A program made the position numbers and the translations under genes. Below are positions 21,184-33,176 of a stretch of 64,000 nt of DNA, one piece after another; positions within the stretch are counted from its first letter, which is position 1, and every line of letters starts with the position of its first letter. Origin of the DNA: Sclerotinia nivalis (taxonomy: Eukaryota > Ascomycota > Leotiomycetes > Helotiales > Sclerotiniaceae); contig JAPEIS010000003.1 in assembly GCA_029531795.1 (NCBI GenBank), forward strand, positions 310,001 through 374,000, in the 5' to 3' direction. Under the pieces are notes generated by a model, which was not told where the DNA came from, searched no databases, and saw only the letters and a list, made by a program, of their open reading frames with translations.

Positions 21184-23218
21184 AATGTATCGCCTTGTTA
21201 TGTTTTGGGTACCGGCTATCGTGCGGTTTGCCTAGTGTTGAATTTTTCTCTCTGGTTGAATGGGATGTTTGTGGAAGCTTTTATTCGGATGTTATCCGCG
21301 GGCCGCCCTCTTTGATCATGTACATGTATGCACGTCGCTATATGGACTCTTTAAAAATTTGCCATGATCCTGAATATATTCTAGATGAATATCCCAACCG
21401 TTTTCCTGTGTTACATTGCACACAAGGCTTCAGATGAACGCGTTTGCTTGACGTACTCAACCCAGATTCAATGCCCCGCATATGTGGACACAGAAAAATC
21501 TATCTTCCCAGCCACAATACTTCCTTCGAACCTTTCTGTAGAGAAATATCAAATTTTATCATCGATCGACAATGTCTAGCAAAAATTAGACATGGTTTAG
21601 GTAGTACGAAACTGCATGACGATGACTCAGGCCAAGGTATTGTAAATTTTGTAATTTTTCCCCTCGACCTTCTTTCCTTAATTTCACACCTTGCGACTAC
21701 GACCAATCGTAAAGAAATTGAATCTCTACCGGTTGATGAGTTCAAGTCTCACAACCTTGTGTAGTGCAAGTGATGTTGAATATACCCATGAAAAGGGATG
21801 CTTTGGAACTTCCTACAGGCCTACATCTTCATCACTCAAATTTGGAACTATCCTTTACTTTCAGTATGACCCGCGGACTCCTTCACGCCCTCCTGCATCT
21901 AAAATTTCGGTCGGCAAGGAACTCGGTATTGCCGTCGACCAAGGATTGTTTGCAAGAAGCTCTAAAAGGCAACTCCTCAAAGTCAGTTAATAGCAGAGAG
22001 CAATCTGATATGCACAAGCCAGACTGGCTCAGATCTCTGCAGTCTTGTGATCTCCCATCTTCTCTACCTCGCTTGTATTACTTTCATCAAAACGACCCTT
22101 CTCTTCTTCCTCATGATACCCGTCCCTATATATTTCATACACTCCCATCTTCATCAAACCAAATATTAAAAGCTCCGTGTCAAGACCTGCTGCGATTTAG
22201 CTTTACCCACGCCCATCCAATATTTTATTCGTTTGGCGCTACCCGCATGCCTATCATTAATTTCCAAGAATTGCCTCAGCAGTCTTCCCCGACTGGTCTT
22301 ACGCAAGACAATCGAGACATTTTCTGTCCATAGCAGCATGTGTCCGTTTTGGCTTAAATCTTTTCTTCCGTGACTAAGAATCCAGTTCAATTCACACTAA
22401 GTGTCGAATAATCGATTTATCTTGCAACTGCAGACATATACACCCAGTCTATCCACCTTCCCATCAACTCCAGGCTCCAGGCTCCAAGCTCCAATCTACT
22501 AATTTTTAAATTCCCACCCTCTGACTCTACCAATCGATTAGAGAAATCCATATGTTCACAGCATTGGAAGCCGAGCTCCCATCTTGGCTCGTGTATTGAC
22601 ATGCATGATGCTGTTACATATGTCTTTACTAGAAAGCTGGAAGTTAGTTGAAAACGTGAATTTTATGTGCTTAATTCCATACGTACGCATGTAAGAGGAG
22701 GTTACCAGTTTACGGTCTAAAGTGAAAGGTAAAAGGTAGGATTGGAAGGTTAGAGTCGAAGTTATAATTACTGAATTTGCGTATTATACAGACTAGCTAA
22801 GGATAAGATACCGTAACACTAATATGGAGGATATAAACAGATAGACATGAACATAGATATACATATACAAATGCAATACCTTCCAAACTCCCCGGCCGGC
22901 TCCCCTCCACTCCCCTTCCCATATCGTACATCATAAAACCCGTCACCCCTTCCGAATCCAATCCTCAACTCCGCATTCACCCTTTTCCTCTCTTATATAA
23001 CTCCATTCACCCCATGCTCTACTCCAAGCATCCCCCTCCAAGCACCGCACCTCAATCCCCCAGTATCCCTCTCCCACATCTCCCAACTCTTTCACTTTCA
23101 CTAACCTCTCTTCTTCTTTTCTTTTCCCCTCGCCTCCCTCCTGTCTTGCAAGCTCCCCGTTCCTTCTCTCTGCTTCGCTACTTCTTCATCGTTTCCTCAA
23201 AGATGCAAACCGAAAAAA
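21184..23218. other. Intergenic region between the P450 and the large acidic-protein gene
   Basis: About 2 kb. Open frames at 21444-21764 and 21764-22333 lack recognisable domains. A CTCCAGG/CTCCAAG short repeat lies at 22467-22492, and 22880-23200 is a C/T-rich stretch, likely the 3' flank of the minus-strand gene. I call no gene. Confidence 0.5.
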
Positions 23219-26200
23219 TCACTTCTCATCCCTCAGCAACGGTTCACCCTCCGCCACACCAACTCCCCTCGTAATACCACTCAAACCCATAAAACTACCA
23301 GTGTTTCCCCCTTTTTGCGTATAATAAGGATCCTCCTCATCACCATGTAATCTCCCCTTTTCAAAACTACTACTACTACTCCTATGTCCAGGTAATCCAT
23401 ACGCTGGACTAGGTAATCTTCCATCGCCATCTAGACTCTTTGGTAAGAAATCCGCATCGGTGTTTGGATCATAATCTACGTTCAAATTCGCATTTCCATT
23501 TCCATTTGCATTTGTATTTGTATGTGCATTTTCCGAAAGATGAAGACTCGATCTCTTAGACTCGCTCGCGCTACGCAAACTCGAGACCGAGAGACTGTGT
23601 GGACGACTTTGAGCAGGTGTAGAAGAGGGTGTTGAGCGAGATGGTGATGCGACATTGAATATGCTCATTCCAGATAAAGGTCTTTGTTTAGCGGATGTTG
23701 GATCACTGGATCCTGCTGATTCAAACAGTGAGCGTGTTCTGGCGAAGATGGAACTAACTGGTCTTGGATTACGTTGTGGAGACGCTGTTTCTTTTTCTTG
23801 GTTTGCGGCTTTATACGGATCTTCTATTTGTGTCCAGGGAACAGAATAGACATTTGCAGGGAGCTGAGAAGCTGACTTGTCTTCCGTTTGGGCGGGAGTT
23901 TGGGATGTAAATATCGCGCTAGAGACTGGTGCATTGGAACCTAAGATCTTTTCAGGTGATATAAGTGAGGGTGAATTCGATGATAAAGTTAGAGGATATT
24001 CCTGATCGACATGTACATTGCTTACGTGAAATGACGATGAGTGTTCTGGACTTGGTATCGGGGATTTATATTCTTGTGGATTGAAAGGATCGAATTCCGC
24101 TGTTTCTTGAGGATTTGGGGATTTAATCACTTCGTCATGATTTTGCTCTTGATTTGCTGAATCTTGGGTATCATCATTTGGAAGTGACCATCCTTCCGAA
24201 GATTGAAATTCTGACGCTATCATTTGACCGATATGCGGTTGCTGAGTAGCAGGATCAGAATACTGCAGTTTTTGAGGTGGAGTTGGAGGTCCCGAATCAC
24301 CATCATCCGATGCATAATGTTCAAAAGAGGGAACTGTATCAACAGTATGAGAACGGTTACGACCATTATCATTGTTCAATTGAGTTCCGTAGTCGCTTTG
24401 AGACTGATCTTCATCTGAGGTAGGATATCCCCACCCATTGTATGCGCTGTTGATAGAAGCATCTAAGCAATTTCGATGTTCATCAGGTGGAAATCGCCCA
24501 GATGGTGATCTAGGACTCAGTGCATTATTTGATGATTGATGTGGTTCAGGCGAAAGAGTCAAGCTATTCCGAATCTCAGAAACCCTTGAGAACACTGCTT
24601 CATGTTCTGGACTCAAATCACTACTTCGGCGATAAAGTGGTGTTGGACGTCGAGAGATAGCTTCTGGGGTAAGGTTACTATTTTGGACTAGCGATTCCGG
24701 TTCCACCTGCTCAGAATTTTCAAAATTCTCCTCTAAAATAGGGCTTGGCTCTAATACTCGTGGTAGATCCGTAGCATTAGAGTGATCTATATTTTCCGTT
24801 GTTGCTTTCGATCCCTCATCATCGATTAATTCATCTGTATCGTTGATGATGTGAGGCAATTCCACTTCTTTATCATCGGAAACATTTGCAAAGAATGCCA
24901 TTGGGGTTTGTGGGCGGATTGTTGATCGAGGCTTCGAAAATCCAAGATTGTTTTCACTCTGGTGCTCTAATCCATCTTCAAGAGTTTCTAGTGAGGTATC
25001 ATTATCAGTTGAGTTTTCGGGCTCCAATACTAATGGGCTCTTTTCTGAATCCTCGACTTCTGGAATTATATTCTCAGAATATTGGCCTGCTTCATTGTGA
25101 CCGATGACAGGTAAAACCAATGGCTCCACGTGATGTTGATCAACTTGCGGATTATGGAAAGATTCTTCGGCTGCGACATCCTGGGACTGTAAGCCGCGAG
25201 AGCTATTGTCTTCCATCGCAGCATGCTCAGATTTACTTTGCTCCTTTAAAAGATCATCATCTAAATCCTCATATTTCCAATGTGGATGGAAAAATCTACT
25301 CTTTGGCATTTCTTCATCTTCATCCTCATCCTTGTGATCCTCCTCAACATGAGAAACACCTTCATCATGTGATTCTTCGTGAATAGTCTCAAGGTAAGAA
25401 AGCGGTTCATCTTCATCCTCTACAGAACCTTCCCATTCATTCTCGCTTTCAGAATGAGGTTCAGTCTCTTCGCCTTGTTCCGTTTCTTCACCTTCCGAGC
25501 CGGAATCTTGAGGTTCGTGAAATTCATGGTCGTGCTGTGAAGCCTCAATTTCTTGGCCTGGTTCATTGATGGTTCGTTCAATTCCAGTTTCCGTATTCAA
25601 GATCGGGCCAGATTGATCGGGAGTCTTCGGGTTCTCGTGTTGCTGGACTGGTGAGGTGGGAATGTCATTGAGTTCCTGTTCTTCAATATGTTCACTTTGA
25701 TGAACTTTACTCAAGTTGATTGATGGCTGTTCTGGTTCAAGCTTTTGAGGTCTACTATCCTCAGAAACTTCGTGACTTTCATCCTTTGCGCCTTCAGTTT
25801 CAGCAAGTTCATCCACATTCTGTCGTTGTTGATTGAGCAATCTCACTTGCTCGTTCAGTAGTGCAATCTCTTCTCCCGCTACAGTGTCCTCAGCACTTTC
25901 TCTTCTCGGTCTTTCTTGTTCCTCTTTCACGGTTTCATTTTCATCCACACTCTTGTCATCGTTCCCTATAATTGATTCGTCAGATTCATTTGCTTGTTCC
26001 TCCTCAATAGCCTTCAAAAATTCTGCGTTTAGACGAGCAACCTCCTCTCTAGCACGAACATCTTCGGGATCTTCGTGCTGTGTATGCTGAGATTGTGATG
26101 GAGTATCTTGGCTGATTGGTTTTACTTCCGGTACAGTTTTAACCTGTCCATCTTCAACAACGGCTGGATGTTCGTTTTCTTGAAGTAATGATTCGTTGTT

Positions 26201-29200
26201 GATGACTTCAGGAATTGTCGAGGTATTTGGGCTTGACTCTGGTATAATCGTTGTCTGGGTGGTCATTGGATGATCGAATTCTCCGGACTTTTCAGCGTGA
26301 TGATCATCTTTTGCCTGGTCAATTTCTCCTTCTCCATGAACAGCATCAGTCTTTTCGCCATTCGCGCTGTCCTTGTCAATTTCAGGCTCGTCAAAGATCT
26401 CAGGTTGTACCTGTTCCACCACATTTGGCACTTCGGAAACTCCATCTATCGGATGTTCTAATGCAGAAGCCTCTGGAACCGAGGTGGTGTTTTCAAACTG
26501 AGGGCCAACACTCTTGCTTTCAGGTTGCATATCAATCTCCTGGGAGGTTTCATGATCCTGATCATTGTTGTCTTGAACAGAACCCTCCACAGAATTAGAA
26601 TGGAGGTATTTTTCTTGATGAAGCTCTTGGTTCCCGAGTGGAGTGTCAACATCTGGCTGCTTGGAGACTTCTTCGACTTCTTTCTGTACTATTCTGTCAT
26701 TTTCCGGAGTCGATTGCTCACTCTTGGCCAATTCCATATTTTCATCGTTTTTGGATGACATTGGACTTGGCGTCTCTGGTCCCACTTCATCATCTGGCTG
26801 GGTCGAGGAAGAGTCGCTAACCTCGGCGTGTCCTTCTTGGTAGTTTGTTGCCTCCAAGTCTATAACATGTTGAGCAACATCACCTTCCTCTCGGGTGCTT
26901 TCTCCATCATCACCAGCAGCATGTTGCCGGGTAGGCGAAGGAAGTGGAGACCCAACATCCAAAGTCAAGGTCGCCTCTCCAGTGCCTTCAAATTCTTGAG
27001 GACCAGGTGTGTTTACGTCCTCTATAAATGGAACATATTGTTGGATATCGGGATCAGACAGTGGTTCTATCATCTCCTCAACGATTTCTAAATCCTTGTT
27101 CTCAGTATCAGGAACGGAGGTCTCGGAAGTAGCTGCTTGTTCTTCATCATCGGGCTGAATCTTCAATACATCTTCGCCTTGCTGCATGGCCGCCTCCGGC
27201 TCGTTGATGCGATGCTTGATGTGACCTGGCAATTGAACAGTTTCATCAATGGCCTGTAGCGTTTCTTCTGAATTGCTATCAGCAGCTTCTCCACTACTAG
27301 GATTTTTATCCTTAGCTGTATCGTCATTGACTGGGCTGCTCAGCTCATGTGTGTTGATTTCCCAACTCTCCACCGTCTCCTGTGGACTTTCTTGAGCATG
27401 TTGAATATGTTCGGGGAGGGTAAGAACCGGCTCAAAAGCTACCTCGGTTTCTTCAGTGTTGTCATCCGAAGCGATATCACGAGTTTCTGGGAGCTCCGTT
27501 CTATCATCTGAATCGGCGTCGGCTGTAAAGTTTGTAAGAGGATCAATATCAATATCTTTGACACGAGGCTCTTCTTGTACCGGAACAGCATTCTCGTTGA
27601 CGACAGCATTACTCTCGGTAGCAAGCTGAGAATCGGTAGATAATATATGATCTTCAAAAGCCTCATGGCTTTCAAAATCAGACTGCACCACTTCCGGAGT
27701 TGGCTCTGAGTGTAGAAAACTTTCATCTGAATTGCTTTTCATCTCTTCTGCATCGGACAAAATGACTTGAGAGGTTTCCTCCTGGCTGTCTTCAGTGTTC
27801 AACTCTCTGTTTGCAGCATCTCCACCGTCTTTCTCAGATTCTTCATTTCGCTCAATGAGGTCTTGTTCTGGAACTACTCCATCGGTTTTAGCTTCCACTT
27901 CCTTTTCTAATACGTTGGAATCGGACGTCTCCTCGCCAATAATGTTCTTCCCGGTCGTAGTCGGCGTCTCATCACTTACGGGCCCAGTAGTGTCAATCGA
28001 TGCCGGTACAAGTTCCTGATTGATATCTTCAGTGCTCAATGATTCGATGATTTTCTCTTGGTTTTCGTCACTTTCCGATTGATCTATCGACAAGGACTTA
28101 GATTCTTGTGCTGGTTCCTCATTAAGCAGGGCAGCCTCTGTCTCATCTGGTTCTGGAAGTGGGATTTGAATTGCCTCTACTTCAGATTTCCCAAGAGTAG
28201 CAGGCTCTTTGCTTGTGGATTCCGGTTCGTGGACTATCTCTGTTTCTGTTGATGATTGATTCATGTCATGTTCCTTATCTGATATTGGAGACTCCTCGAG
28301 CATGATTTCATTCCCCATCTCTCCATTTCCATGATCTTCATTGCCAAATGTTGGCTCTTCAGCTGGAACAGGAGGTGAAATTGCCTTTTCCTTCAAATTT
28401 AGGAGTGTCTCTGCGATTGTGCTGTTTTCGGTCTCATTTGAAGATTCATGAATGGTCAATGTCTCATTATGTGACGGCTCATGATCTTCAGGAGTTTGAT
28501 CAGCATTAAGTATTGGCTCTAACGGTGGCTCTTCAACTAGGAGTGGCACTTCGGTTGGTGTTTGAATGGCATCATGTGCTATGTTGTTCGCTTGCCCTTC
28601 TGATTCAAGGATTTCCTTATTCTCGGTATCATTGCCTGGGACATCTAGATTTTGTGGAGCACTCTCGACCTCATTTATTTCGGGCTTTGCATTTGTCTCC
28701 AAATTCCCATCTACAGTTGGAACATCGACGGCCTCAGTGACTACTGGCGTGCTCTCTACCTGAGGTAATGCATTTTCTTCGCTAAATTCTTTCTTTTCCG
28801 AAGAAGGTTCATTGGCGGAATCCTGGGTCATAACAGTTTCTGGAACATGTGGAGCTTCCGATTCAGTGAATTCCTTCTCCTGTAGATCCCCAGAAACATC
28901 CTTGGCTTCTTCATGAGGTATCATTGCTTCAGCAGCTTCCTCTTCCATAGCTCGTCGAATCTCCTCATTCAGCTTAGCTATTTCCTCCCTGGCTGCTCTG
29001 TCTTCCGGAGATTCATTTAAATCATGAACTGGAAAAGCTTCGGCTTCTTTAGCTATCTCTAGCGGGCTGTTCTCTGGCTTTGAGTCACCCTTGACATCTT
29101 CAGAAGGAATTTCAGCAGATTGGATCCCTTCGACGTGATCCTTGCCAATTTCCGGTTCTACTGATAGACTGTCTCGCTTTGAAGTATCATTGGTTTCATT

Positions 29201-30391
29201 TTGAGTCGCCTCGGTTGACTCATTCTCCTCGATTTGAGCCGTTGGAGTATTATCAGAAACTGGGAGTGTCTCTGCCCCGGAAGTTACAAGAGTTTCATGG
29301 TTTTCCTTTGGTATATCTTCAACAGTCTGTACCGTCTCTTGTTGATGCTGATTTGGTGGTTCTAACGCAATGTTCTCAAGCTTGGGTTCCTGCTCAGCAA
29401 CTTGTGGTTCTTCAATCTCAATATGCTTCTCCTCGGCCACTGAGCTGTGAATTTCCTCGGCAGGCCGCGATACTTCTTCAACGTGTTCTATTTCTGGGAA
29501 TTGCGTCTCTTGCTCCGAGTGAATGACCTCCTCGGCGGGTGCGAAATCTCGCTGTACCCCCAAATCCTTGACTGACTCTACCGCAAGGTCTCTTTCACTG
29601 TCTGCAACATTAGCCCCATCGTGCTGAGGGTATTCGTGTTTGTGCTCATTCACATCAAGCGTTAGGTCTGCGTTTGGTTCCGGATTGTTTTGTCCATTCT
29701 CCTCAATGTCCTCGACTTTCTGGTTTTCCAATGACAGATCTGGCTTTCGGTTATTCAATGAGATCTTTCTGCGACTCTTGTATTGAATTACAGGGAGTAC
29801 AGTCGGAATATTGAGTTGCTCATCGATTTGTCTGTTGATTTTCTAATTTCACACGAGCATTAGCACAAAATCGAAATGAAACCAAGGCGAAGAATCAGGT
29901 CGCAAACGTACTCTTCTAGCAGCATCTAAATCCTCTAAAGCTTTCTGACCATACGTCATTCGCCTCTCCAATTCATCCTCCAATCTTTCCATCTCTTCAT
30001 CGATTCCATCTTCAACTCCTTTATGTTGACTTTCGAATTCGGCCTTTCTCTTCTCTTCCTCCTCTTGTCTTACCTTTTCTCTCTCCTTCATCGCATTCTC
30101 AATTCTCAACTCCCTCTCCTCATCTTCACGTTTCCTTCTCTCCGCTATCTCTTGTTCCTCTTTCTGGATTTCTTCCTCGATTTCTTGTTCCAGCTTTAGT
30201 CGTGCGTCCTCCGCCTCTTTCGTTGCGGTCTCATGAGCCATCTTCAGTTGTTGAAGCTGTTCATCGCGTTCCTTCTCGAGTCGTGTAATTTCCGCATCAT
30301 GATCTGAAGTATCATTTATTAAAGCGATAGTCTTATGAATTTCCTCAATATTGGAATGTAATTCTGTGACTAAATCTGCCACCGAAACCAT
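23219..30391 (-). CDS. Very large acidic coiled-coil protein, 2367 aa, function unknown
   Basis: Exons are 30391..29912 (160 codons) and 29842..23219 (2207 codons plus stop); the 69-base intron starts GTACGT and ends AATTAG. The first 170 residues are a charged coiled coil (ITRLEKERDEQLQQLK.., EERELRIENAMKEREKVRQ). The rest is almost entirely Glu/Asp/Ser/Pro/Thr-rich and presumably disordered, until a Ser/Pro-rich basic C-terminal segment with phosphosite-like strings (about 2100-2300) and a conserved-looking end (GRLHGDEEDPYYTQKG.., GEPLLRDEK). A helical motif recurs three times: REEIAKLNEEIRRAMEEE (about 440), REEVARLNAEFLKAIEEE (about 1420) and GEEIALLNEQVRLLNQQ (about 1480). Such proteins are sometimes labelled involucrin-repeat-like in fungal annotation, which says little. 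I cannot assign a function; a scaffold role is only a guess. Confidence 0.85.
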
Positions 30392-32136
30392 TTTCCTTTA
30401 ATTTGAGAGCTCAATCTCAAGCTTGCAGTGTCGTATAAGTATGTAAAGATGAACCTGTCAAATCAAATAGCTTGAAAATGGAACAAATGGAAACTTAAAG
30501 AACTTCAGATGAAATATTATGGATATAGAAACGACTGTAGAACACCACAGCAATCCAATCACGAAATAACGATTCCAGTCATTCAATGCGATCCAGTCGC
30601 CGTTGGGATTGCAGAAACAAAATCAAGAAACGAATTTTTTTTGGAAATGGCAACTCAACAATGACGCTTTTCGTTTCTTACTCAAAAGGTTAATAGATTA
30701 GAAATTGAAAGGGTGATGCCGGTTTCACTAAAAACCATCCCCATGGATACTTGTCTTCATCGAATGGTGATCGATTAGAAACATATGCATGAGATTCATC
30801 GTTTCGAGCATCATGCTTTGATCGCTCATGATTGCTCATACAATATCATTATACCTAGGGTAGTCCTGAATGCTCGAGGGTTCTCCAAAAATCGAAATGG
30901 CGAATTGAGGCTCAGCTTTATGAGGTGTATTTTGCATAAGCATATTGCCATCTTCCGATATATACATTCTCTCAGATGCTCTTGGCAATCGAGCAACTCC
31001 AAACAGAGTAAAGTATGCCATCAAAGATATCGTAGTGTTGTTCTTTGACACCCTTCTTCGAAAGCCAGGAGATGAAGCCAAGCTGAAGAAGTCCAAGCGT
31101 TCGGATCACATGATAAACAAGTCTTCTTGCGCACGTGCTCGACCTCCTCATCAGTGTCTGGTTTTTTTTTACTTCCTTTTTTCATATCCAATCCAATCCA
31201 ATTGTAACATCATTCATCCATCTCCAAACAACTCAATCTAATCCCAATTCAACCCCTCCACCAATATCAAGAGCAACAAAAAGTTCCTTCAGCGACCTCG
31301 CTCTCGGCCCTCAACTCCAAACACAGGGGTCATCATCCCTGCCACACATTCCCGCTCGCACATTTCTCTTACACGTCGCATTTGTGAAACCCCAAATCCA
31401 GAAACTTACTTCAGGGGCCAAATTCCATAACACGGCAATGAATCTCATCCTTCAAAATCTGGTACGAATCCTTAGGCCTGAAATGCCGAACCTCGCGCAT
31501 ATTTTCGGCGGGAGGATTGTAGTTCGTGAGGTTGAGTAGGAAGTAAATTAACCATAAGGCTGTTCGCCAAGGTGATGGTTGTTGAGGCTGTTTTTACGAC
31601 GTCTTGTATTTTGAGATTCATTGTGAGTTTCCACAGTTAATCTTACCTAGCTATGCATTTTTTTTTCCCTCGCTCATGTTGTAAATCAATCAATAGGTAT
31701 CAAGTAATAATATAACATGTTCTCGGGAGAGAAATCAAACAGACTCAATTTTGCATTATTTTTGATTCGTATTGTTAACTCTAAACTGAGGTAATGATCG
31801 TGACTCGTTGCAATATCCATTCTCAAGCATAAATAAACTCAAAATAACACACGATAATGCCATGGCGCGTGGATTTGTAGCCCTTGGGACTAACCATATG
31901 TCCGGGCTACAGAAAGAACCTTTGGTTCAGAGAATCAAGCTCCGAGCTCATTACCCTGAGCGTGGTATCTTAACCCCAGTCTCAATATGACCTTCAGTCT
32001 GTTCCAAAACCACCGTTTCTCTATCATTCGTGCCAAAAAAAGAAAGAAAAAAATAGAATCTATAAATGATATAGTTCCCCTCCTAGAAAATAAACTTATA
32101 CACTCCCTCCAATCCACATGATAGCCCTAAAGCCAA
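30392..32136. other. Intergenic region, 1.7 kb
   Basis: The first 300 bases upstream of 30391 are presumably leader and promoter of the large acidic protein. The rest shows only short open frames. One at 31437-31539 (MNLILQNLVRILRPEMPNLA..) has a peptide-like look and a GTACGAATCC string that could be a donor, but 33 codons are too little to call. No RNA gene was recognised. Confidence 0.5.
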
Positions 32137-33176
32137 TTAAATTCTTGACATATTTCCCTTCTGGGCTCTAGCAGTTCGTGATCTGAATTGGTCTCGGAAC
32201 TGCATTCTACCGATGGTACCATAAGAAATGGTACCAATGAGTAAAATTGCCCATATACCTGTGATGACACCACCAATTGGGAAGATAAGAATGTTGAGAC
32301 CAGGAACCACGAAAGGAGATTCGGACGCGACGACAAGAGTTTGGATAGGAGGTTGAGCGACAGTTTTTGTGACTCCAGCAGCTTGTGTAGAAAATGCACC
32401 ATTGACGAAAGATGCTTGGTTGGTGTTGAGGGTTGTATTCACAGTTCCACCTTGAACATCTTTGCCAGTCAAGCTCACAGTTGGGGTCAAGAGTGCTTCC
32501 ATGGTTGAGCTAAATCAAGTCAGATTGGAAGCATTGTAATTTTGTAAATTGTAACATACCTGTCCATGTCCATGCCAATATATTCCTTATTCATCTGACC
32601 AATGAAAGCATAAGATTGAACTAAAGTAAAGGTCCTCCCTGTGGAATTGTCTGGTGTTGATTGTCGCTTTGAAATTTCTCGTGGCCATGAAATTAAAGAG
32701 GTCTCGTCGCTTCGGGCCATCAATGTCGACATATTAACAGCCGATACTGTAGCCCCTTCGTAACTCAACGCAACCTCAACTTTCTGACTCGGAATATTGG
32801 CAAATGCTCCTGTTGGAGCCGAGACATTGTACAATCTAAGATCAGCCTTAAAAACACCAGTAGTGTTGTCGGCATACGGCAGATTATAACAGACTGCTAA
32901 TCCAGATGGATTGGTATCCTTAGCATTTAATAACTCTAGTGCCTGACCGCATGCTGCCTCAGTTTGAGTATTCCAATCCGAAATATTCGTAGCTGCTGTG
33001 GTTGCTGGTGCATCTGTGATAGATCTTCGACGATCCTCAATGATATTGTCCATATATCGCCGTAACATCTCATCCTTATTATCTCGACGAACCACCGGCG
33101 CCATATCCATGAATCTACCTGCATTTACATGGCCGGCAAGGAGAAGCGATAGTGTTGCGACTGCGTGCCAAAACAT
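32137..33176 (-). CDS. Secretory-pathway single-pass membrane protein, 329 aa, unknown function
   Basis: Exons are 33176..32560 and 32509..32137; the 50-base intron has GTATGT and TTTAG borders, and the junction gives MDMD-SSTMEALL. The start MFWHAVATLSLLLAGHVNAG is a clear signal peptide. The luminal/extracellular part has several N-x-S/T sites (NISDWN, DNTTGV, YNVSAP, DNSTGR) and a few cysteines (EAACGQAL, AVCYNLPY). Near the C-terminus one strong transmembrane helix (ILIFPIGGVITGIWAILLIG) is followed by a short basic tail (FRDQFRSRTARAQKGN). This predicts a type I membrane glycoprotein at the plasma membrane or vacuole. I do not recognise a named family. Confidence 0.85.

Noticed and set aside
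21764..22333. 189-codon plus-strand frame downstream of the P450
   Set aside because: Opens on a non-ATG codon in the supplied frame, has His/Ser/Pro-rich composition without motifs, and overlaps other frames; possibly 3' flank. Kept only as intergenic.
24224..29526. Many plus-strand frames of 60-115 codons
   Set aside because: They are antisense shadows of the large acidic protein, whose GAA/GAT-rich codons leave few stops on the other strand.
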